Assembly (NCBI GenBank): GCA_019802505.1
Contig: JAFMOC010000025.1
Location: 1,235,001 to 1,299,000 of the forward strand
DNA: 64,000 nucleotides
From: Corydoras sp. C115
Taxonomy: Eukaryota; Chordata; Actinopteri; Siluriformes; Callichthyidae
Direction of reading: 5' to 3'
Shown here: in pieces, positions 56,690 to 64,000 of the stretch
How the letters are laid out: each line of letters begins with the position of its first letter
Position numbering within the stretch: the stretch's first letter is position 1
Notes under the pieces: model-generated
The model's input: only the letters and a program-made list of their open reading frames with translations
Told to the model about the DNA's origin: nothing
Databases searched by the model: none
Program-made: the position numbers and the translations under genes

Positions 56690-56800
56690 TAGTGTGGCAT
56701 AGTGGTTAGTACATCTCTCCCTCAGTGCTGGGGATCCAGGTTTCTATGTTCACCCTGAGTCTACTGGGTTCACAGTTAATTTGCCCCTATAGAGCCTAAC
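56690..56800 (+). mobile_element. decayed SINE head fragment
   Basis: 'gtgtggcatagtggttagta' then 'ctcagtgctggggatccagg' and 'ctatgttcaccctgagtc' follow the tRNA-like head and start of the body of the main SINE or a relative. Box A is present as 'tggcatagtgg'. Old copy. Confidence 0.65.
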
Positions 56801-57503
56801 CCCCCCTCCCCCCATTTGGAAACATGTCAGAATATTATACACTTAAAGAAAATGCATTTCTATCAGTGAGTGTTTTTACTCAGTGGTTGTTTTGAAAATC
56901 ATGAATTGTGAAATTAGAATTTCTGAGGTCATACAAGTTTTCAGGGGGACCCAGTGAGATTTACCCCAAGAAGTGGTAAATGTCAGCATGGGTGTGTAGA
57001 ACGTCTGTGAAAATGTCGAGGGGATTTATCTGCACCTGGCAACCTCTAATATAATTTTGCAAATGGCAGACAGACTTAAAACATAAACAACAACATACTA
57101 ATGTGCTGAAATGTTAACCATCATAGTGGAAAGGAAACATTCTCAAAGGATCTGTGTTCTCTCCTAATCTGATTTTATAGTCCTGAAAGGAGCAAAGTTT
57201 TTAAGGGCAAAGGTCATCTCAGATGTAATAGGTTGTCCAAAGACTACACAGCACAGTACATTTACTCAGAATTACACCCCACCACACACACACCTACACA
57301 CACAGGTGCACGAGGAAAAAAAATAGCATACCCATAACTTATTAATGACAGGGTTATTTTATGTTATGAATTTATTCTTATATTCAGTGATTTTGTAAGT
57401 GATTATCTAGCCAATCTTTTTCAACCTCCTTATGCAGTGATCCTCTTTGGCTTCCTTAATTTTTTTGACCTCCCAACATTAATCTCACTGAATTGAAGCA
57501 CTA

Positions 57504-57504
<1 letters not shown>
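56801..57504. other. AT-rich DNA, nothing recognised
   Basis: No gene or repeat apart from a short CA-rich patch near 57283-57305. Confidence 0.5.

Positions 57505-57542
<38 letters not shown>
57505..57542. repeat. (TA)n microsatellite followed by a T run
   Basis: About 19 TA units, then about 20 T. Confidence 0.93.
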
Positions 57543-57547
<5 letters not shown>

Positions 57548-57562
57548 TTTTTTTTTTTTTTA

Positions 57563-58977
57563 ATTTGTTACTCTCTTTCACTCTTGTTCTAGGCTTTATC
57601 ACTGACAGGTTAAATTTGTGTTGATGCCTGAGGTAGCTTGTTACAGGAAACACTGCCAACTGTTGGTGATGTGTGATAAAGAACAGAACCTGCATTACTA
57701 AGCCCTATTCACAAACACTTACTGCATATACTGCAATATTGCATTGACTATTGACATCTACTGACACATACACCGGTATTTCATCCTTTATTCCCTTTAG
57801 GGAATATGATCAGCTTTAAGAAAAGTGTCCAGAATAATAGATCTTGGAATAGCTTCACTTTCAAGGAAAACGTTTTCTGTTTTCCCTAATGCATGTTTGG
57901 TGCAAACTTATGTTTATAACTTGTAACATATGTTTATAAGATACAGTATATGCAGAATCATCATCTTTTAAAAAGTGAATGCTAAAAGTCTAGAATTATA
58001 TGTATCTGTAATACATTAAAATACATTCACTAAGCCATTTGTTAAAAACAAGCCTTGAAATTAAATATACTCTAATAAAAGTTACTTCAAGATGTTTTTA
58101 AAATTTCTTAGCACAAGAAATTTTGGTTATCGAAATGAACTCCAAAAAGGTAGGACATTCTCTGTTAAACTTTCAACAAAGTATTTTAGGCTGCACTACT
58201 GCATATATAATCAGGTCATTCATTCTCCATACTGTGTGATTTCACTGCAGCAAAACAATACAATTCAGTAAAGTACATCACCTCGGAAAACTCCAGAGGA
58301 AAACCCACAATATTAATTTAGCAGGTAATAAGACTAGTTTGGTGGTACTGTTGTCCCACTTCATGCTCTGTAAGAAGAACTAAAATTCATGAGCAACAAT
58401 AAAGCACATGCAAAATACTAATAACACACAAAATTTAAACCTAAATTCTAAAATGAGCCGTGATTTCTCCATGAAGGAAAAGGAAAAGCTAAACAGAGAG
58501 TCACAAACCATTGCATAACATAAAAACTACTACAACAGAAAACAATAGCAGAAGAAATGTAGCAGCGCGAACAGCAAGCAAAGTGATGAAGGACCAGAAG
58601 CTGTCTTGAAATCTATAAAAATGTGGAAAAATAAACAATATTACCTCCTGTGAAAACACATTGAGGCTGACAAAAGCTAAAGAAAAAAAGTTAGCACTAT
58701 CACTTATTCAGTGGAAGAAGTTATCAGAAGGGCAGGAACCAGATCAACTCCAAGCCATGATATTAATAATGTTGGTATTAACGTGTTAATTCACACAGCC
58801 AGCTTTATATAAGCGCTGCAACTGTAATAAATTAATACTGAATCTGTGTTACTTTTAAAACATAATATAATTGTTAACATACTGATAGTAATACATACCC
58901 AGGGATCACATGCACACCTGAACCTGAAAATGATTAGGTATCCTAGGTTCTAAATGACAATCCTGAATAATAACACA
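57563..58977. other. AT-rich DNA, nothing recognised
   Basis: No gene, RNA or repeat family recognised. Confidence 0.5.
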
Positions 58978-58989
58978 TGCACTAAATAT

Positions 58990-59366
58990 CCATCCATCCA
59001 TCCATCCATCCATCCATTATCTTACGCTTCATCCTATACTAGGGTCGCGGGGGGGGTTCCCCATGCCCATCCAGGGGAAAATGTTTCGGACACTGGGCAG
59101 ATACACCCAGGACAGGTCGCCAATCTATCGGTGGGCACACACTCATTCACACAGAAACACACAGAAACACACTCTATATGGGGCAATTTGGAGAATTCAG
59201 TTGAACTTAATCCATGTTTTTGGACTATGGGAGGAAACCAGAGAACCCGGAGGAATCCCACACAGACACGGGGAGAACAGGGAAACTCCACCCAGATGGC
59301 GATTCGAACCGGGAATCCCTAGCGCTGAGAGGCGAACGTGCTAACCACTAAGCCACCGTGCCGCCC
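58990..59366 (-). mobile_element. tRNA-headed SINE with (GGAT)n tail and 12-bp target duplication
   Basis: Perfect duplication TGCACTAAATAT at 58978-58989 and 59367-59378. Intact box B on the minus strand; (ATCC)n tail of about seven units. Head-to-head with the decayed SINE at 59525-59842. Confidence 0.95.
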
Positions 59367-59524
59367 TGCACTAAATATATAAATCTCATATGGCACATAA
59401 ATCTGTGGAAAACAAATAAATGATCCCTTTCAAATCATTTATGCGTACCTGCAATCCTAGTTATTTAAGCTTTGAGAATGAACAAATAAATATATATTTA
59501 TTTAAAATTGTTATTCCAACTCAT

Positions 59525-59673
59525 AGTGGTTAGTATGGCTGCTTTTCAGCAGATCTAGTTTCGAATACTGATCTGAGTGGAGTTTTCCACATACTCCCTG
59601 TGTCCATGTGGGTCTTTTTGGTTTTCTCCCACAGTCCAAAAACATCAATTGATGGTGAATTGGCTGCTCTATA

Positions 59674-59746
<73 letters not shown>

Positions 59747-59842
59747 TGTGTGTGATTATGTGAGTGAGTGGATTGCGCTGGATTGGTACCCTGTCCTAGG
59801 TGTATCTGCCCAGCAGGACACAAAATGTTCTCCCCTGGATGG
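59525..59842 (+). mobile_element. decayed tRNA-headed SINE with an expanded TG array inside
   Basis: Head 'tagtggttagtatggctgc' with mutated box B ('gtttcgaatac'), body 'ctcccacagtccaaaaacat' and 'taccctgtcctaggtgtatc', ending near 'gttctcccctggatgg'. The normal short TG-rich part has grown into the array at 59676-59754. Confidence 0.88.
59676..59754 (+). repeat. (TG)n microsatellite born inside a SINE
   Basis: About 39 TG units with one A interruption at 59740. In other copies this SINE position holds only a few 'gtgtgtgagtgtg' units. Confidence 0.96.
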
Positions 59843-60869
59843 TAAAACAATTTATTACAGTTTTCACTTTTTTCATCTGATTCCTATTTCCAATTAACTA
59901 ACTGGCTGATGTTTTATGACATTGATTCAATGTATTCCTAAAATCTTCCCTCATCATAATGATTTTGTTTCAACAATACAGAGGACATTTTATACATTTC
60001 CCAAATATATGATCTTTGTCTTAAACTGTAACTTGTTTTATGGTTTCTTACATTCTAAGCTGCTTTTCAGTCTATGCCAACAGAAGACATGTTTACTGAT
60101 AACAAGCACCTTTACATGTTTCATACAGAAATTGTACCAGACAGAATCTGTATCCTTGCTAAATACTATAATGGCTGTGTGATCCTAAAAATATAAACAA
60201 AATTGTGTGGACAGAAACAAGTCTTACAATTGGTAGCAGGTATATCCAATATGAGACCTTAATAAACTATTTGGTTTTATCAATTAATTTAAATTATGCA
60301 AGTCATAAGCTTCTAAAACCATGATATTTCCCTGAATTTCCAAGTTATTTAACAGTTCCAACAAATTGGTTTATTTTATCATCTGGCCCAGTTACATTAA
60401 AAAGGTGAATTATAGGTCAAATACGCTTTATAAACATTTGTTGTAACAATTTCTGGCGTGACATATCCCAAACAAATTGTTAAAAAAATTAGTTGGCATT
60501 GAGTATGTGGAGTTAATATAGGTTAATGATAAGTTTTGATAAAATTAATAGAATTCACTCCTACTGGACTGGAAGTGTATTATATCGGCATGTTTCTACA
60601 TTCATTTATCATTTTATCAGTTTTTTCTAATTTACTGCATAGATGCAATTTGTAGTTCTACAATTACAGATTTTAGTCTGTCAGTTTTTAACAAACGTTG
60701 TTACTTGATTTTTCGGTGAATGGTATTTTCGCTGGCACTGCAATAACGTTGATGTGGCGTCATTACAGTGTGTTGTACTAGTATAAGTGTATTACACGTA
60801 GAAGTAGAATTTTTGGTCAAGGAATGTTTGAACTTTGACTATGCTAGACTGAGAATAATTTATCAACTA
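59843..60869. other. AT-rich DNA, nothing recognised
   Basis: No gene or repeat recognised. Confidence 0.5.
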
Positions 60870-61300
60870 GAAATATAAGGCCACCTGCAATTTAAAAACA
60901 ACTGCCTGTGAACACTGATAAGGGATAAATGGATGATTAACACTAACTGTTTAGCAATGAATGAGCTTCTGGCTTGTGTCTGACAGAGTGTACAGTGAGT
61001 GAACATAGTGTTCAAAAACATACTGCTTTGTCTGATTAAAAAGTAACAACACAGCACACCCTAACATACCCCCACCATGTCAGTGTCACTGCCATGCTAA
61101 GGCCAAATAATTTCTACACTCTTGTGATCCTGACTATTATAGACAAAAGTAAAGGGCACCAACAAACATTTAGAAAAATTAATTAACTACAGTCTGCAAT
61201 TGTAAAACTACAAAGTGCATTTGTAAGGTAAGTTAAACTGTTAACAGTGAATGTACAATCCAGGTGGAATACCTAATAAAGTAATTGGTAAGAGTAAAAA
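60870..61300 (+). repeat. teleost dispersed repeat, 'aataatacctgctctg' type (copy 2, longer)
   Basis: 'cacaccctaacatacccc' and 'ccatgtcagtgtcactgcc', then 'actacagtctgcaattgtaa' and 'actacaaagtgc', ending 'tacctaataaagtaattggt'. This is the order of a common fish repeat whose end reads 'tacctaataaagtggccggt'. Copy 1 (39230-39465) shares the middle part. Class unnamed; the 64-codon frame inside is not a gene. Confidence 0.7.
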
Positions 61301-62354
61301 AGTACACTAATAGGTTTTACTATTATAATGCTAGTTACTGTTTACCTCGGCTGTGTACATTCACTTTTATTAGCTGCTGACCTTGGTAACCTTTATTCAC
61401 TCGACCTCTCTGTAACTTCACCTCCCACACTGATGAAGAAATCTCTCTTTCTCTCCAAAGTAAGGTGCAGCCATATCTCTGTCACTGTTCACCTCCCTCA
61501 TTGCTTGCACCTGCTAAAACATGCACGGCATTCGCACGACAGGGCAACACATTTGCTTTTCATTTAACCTGCCCAAGCTGGACCTTTGAAGTGCATAATG
61601 GCAGAGCTGCAAAGGTTTTTCTTCTTCACTCCCTCCCAAAGCCCCCTTAATCATTTACCTCATCCAGGCACATTCTCCAAGCTAACCTATGAAGCGGAAA
61701 GCAAACTTGGCTTTTTTGTTGTACCCCTCCCTCTCATGCCATGTAAAGAGAGAATGACAGCAAGAAAAGTAAAGTAGTCTAATTCCGATATATTTATTAT
61801 GTTAGCCTATATACACACACCTACAGGCCACGTTATTGACAACATTTGTACAGTTGCTAAAGTTTGTCTAAATGACAATTTAGACAAAACGAATCATTTG
61901 TTCCTTGCCTGACAATGAATATACATACAAACAAAACATGATCATCAATTCTACAAGTTTCAAATATTTAGTGTCATAAGGTATCTGCCAGTCTCACTTG
62001 CTTTCTCATTTTGATAACAATCAGTCAAATATTTCTTCTCACTAGTAAATCAATCATTTTAATTACCTACCCAAATTTCTTCGGGTGCCATGGAGTTTAG
62101 CGCCTCTGCTTTACAGCAAGTAGCAAGTAAATTTCTGTTTAGGCTGAACAAGGTCTTTACTGTCCGCCTGCATGTCCTCCTCATGCCTGTGTGATTTACT
62201 TCTGACACACCTGTTTTCTCCAACATGCTAAAAACATAGGTAAATTTGTTACTAATTTGATACTAAATTGTTCCAATACAAAACCTTTCTAGAAAAAATT
62301 CTAACAATGCAATCAATTCAAATTTGTAATTTATTATTTCACGTGAATAATCTG
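61301..62354. other. low-copy DNA with a possible conserved block
   Basis: 61340-61770 is C-rich and complex on the plus strand, with three overlapping frames of 61-79 codons, none of which I recognise. It may be conserved non-coding DNA. 61771-62354 is AT-rich with nothing seen. Confidence 0.4.
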
Positions 62355-62950
62355 TGAAGACCCAACCTCATTAGACAGAACCACAAAAGACAAATCAAAG
62401 TTTAAAAGGTTTATTTTATGCTATATTATCAACCAATACATTACCTTTAATCCTTTATCCTATACTAGGGTCGCTGGATTCCCCATGCCCATCCAGGGGA
62501 GAACGTTTCGGGCGCTGGGCACATCAGGGCGCCAATCTATCACTGGGCACATACACTCACACAGACACACTCTATATGGGGCAATTTGGAGAATTCAATT
62601 GACCTTGATCCATGTCTTTGGACTGTGGCAGGAAACCGGATAACCCGGGGAAACCCCCGCGGACACGGGGAGGACAAGGAAATTCCACCCAGATCGGCAT
62701 TCGAACCGGGAATCCTTAGCGTGCTAACCACTAAGTTACCGTGCCGCCCTTTACTATATTATAATATAGCATATTATATTTATTGTATATGTGACCCCTA
62801 CAAATAGCAACATTGTATACATCAGAGACAGTGTGCACACAATAAAATAAATAAAATAAACAAAAACAAAAGGGTATCTATCCGTTTATTACACTGCTGC
62901 GCCAATGGTGCCAACACTGGGGGAAGCCCTGTGCGCCTATGGAAGTGCCT
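62355..62950. repeat. dispersed TGTTACGAGG-family repeat, inner part (copy D), split by a SINE
   Basis: 'agacagaaccacaaaagac' and 'aaaaggtttattttatg' match 7590-7630. After the SINE, an A-rich run and 'actgctgcgccaatggtgcc' match the region at about 7800-7890 of copy B. The left edge of the family is missing here. Confidence 0.5.
62449..62748 (-). mobile_element. tRNA-headed SINE, tail lost and small deletions
   Basis: Minus strand. Starts directly at 'aatcctttatcctatactag' without a tetranucleotide tail; about 12 bases are lost in the 'gatacacccaggaca' part and about 14 near the head. Box B is intact. Inserted in copy D of the TGTTACGAGG-family repeat. Possible short duplication 'cctttaa'/'cctttac'. 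Confidence 0.87.
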
Positions 62951-64000
62951 GTGGAAGCAAGAGTTGCATTATTCACACCAATGGGGAATTAGCACAGATT
63001 GTCTTACCACTTACTGCTCCTGGTCCGCTTTTTCTAGCAGGTCTAACAGGACTGACTGATGCACATATCCATCTCCTACTCCTGCCTCATGTATAGCAAA
63101 GGACACAGTCTGACAAGCAGTTTGTATACCCTCACAAACAACTTAGAATAAAATATTGTAGCTTTGTACAGTGAAAGTTCACGCGTTTGGAGGAGGACTG
63201 TATTGATGAGCTAAAGTATTCACACTCTGCTTGAATGACTCTTTTACAAGCAATATTTTAGGACTAATTATTGGCTTCAGATGCACCTGCAGGTGATGCA
63301 AAACACAAGTGCATTTAAGTCATGGTTCTTATAAATATAAATAAACACCATCCTTATCTGGTGTATGTTTGGAAACCCTTTCTTTGTTTGCTTCATTACT
63401 GCTGTGCAGAAGCTTCATAACATCTGGTCCATGTAGGGCTGACATTTGGCACTGCTACCTATATGTGAGCCATAAGTGGCCCACAAATATAAATGCTCAT
63501 ATGGCCAATATGGCTAGTCAAGCACACATGATATTTGCCCCTCTTTCACAGTTATAGTGACATTCCAGTGGGTCCTATTTTTCTTGTTGTTTAGCAGCAT
63601 TTCCTAGTGAGTGCTGAAAGCTGTAAGGAGTTTTTCCAGCAATTTGTTAAGTAGGATGTCCTGGTTTCTGTTCATCTCGTCTGGTTCTTCTTAGCCATCC
63701 AGGACTTCAACCAATTTCTACATCATTTCTGTGGTAGGTCTGCTTTTCAGTGGATGTCCCCACACCCATATGCATGGGTGGTAAACACTTTTATTTTCAT
63801 AATATTTCAAAGTTTCTCTGCCCTATTCAGTGTCCATACGTAACCATCCAAGTCTGTAGGAAAATATGATTGCTTTGTGAGCATTGGTAAATCTATTTGT
63901 GTTGTGAGCACTAGTAAATCTGTTCTGACGGTACTTATAAACATGTCTGTGCCAATGGTGTTCTAAGTACGAACCTAGAGCACCTTTAAATTGGTTATTC
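62951..64000. other. low-copy DNA, nothing recognised
   Basis: No gene supported; frames of about 60 codons match nothing known. Composition is less AT-rich than average from 63560 to 63780. Confidence 0.45.

Overview
The window is nuclear DNA of a teleost fish, probably an otophysan (catfish, characin or carp relatives), though the species cannot be fixed from the sequence alone. It is AT-rich, full of (TA)n arrays, and carries repeat families typical of fish genomes: about twenty copies of a tRNA-headed Mermaid/Merman-like SINE, L2 LINEs, Tc1-like and hAT transposons, a Ty3/gypsy relic, a solo LTR, and several dispersed teleost repeats. Nothing bacterial, viral or organellar was seen. No host protein-coding gene can be supported. 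The longer reading frames are SINE translations, (TA)n runs (Tyr-Ile repeats), transposon relics or unrecognised chance frames. One 51-codon frame behind a splice-acceptor-like site (32447-32599) is the only host-exon candidate.

Layout. 1-8 kb: a head-to-head SINE pair, a long low-copy stretch, then a SINE inserted in a (TA)n array. 8.47-10.87 kb: a foldback element whose left arm was split by a hAT transposon, which was itself split by a SINE. Target duplications and an in-window empty site prove the order. 10.9-17.6 kb: quiet AT-rich DNA with one L2 fragment. 17.6-20 kb: a tail-to-tail SINE pair, a 170-bp TA array and a solo LTR. 20.4-23.1 kb: a decayed L2 element with recognisable endonuclease and reverse transcriptase. 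23.6-28.5 kb: a foldback SINE-like repeat, another SINE, a gypsy reverse-transcriptase relic and a GC-rich LTR-like island. 28.5-50.8 kb: mostly low-copy DNA with scattered repeats. 50.9-54.1 kb: a dense cluster of five SINEs and a Tc1 transposase relic. 54-64 kb: low-copy DNA, another SINE pair and old repeats.

The low-copy blocks with higher GC and many homeodomain-type TAAT cores (for example 5.3-5.7, 24.3-24.8, 36.6-37.2, 40.4-41.2, 50.0-50.3 and 55.1-55.4 kb) fit a gene desert or large intron around a developmental gene. That reading rests on composition only. Most copies of the SINE have intact pol III boxes, several have perfect 10-16 bp target duplications, and some are close to consensus, so the family was active recently. 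No undescribed functional system was found. The best leads are the nested insertion stack, the unusually close inverted SINE pairs, two SINEs truncated at the same base, and the candidate exon.
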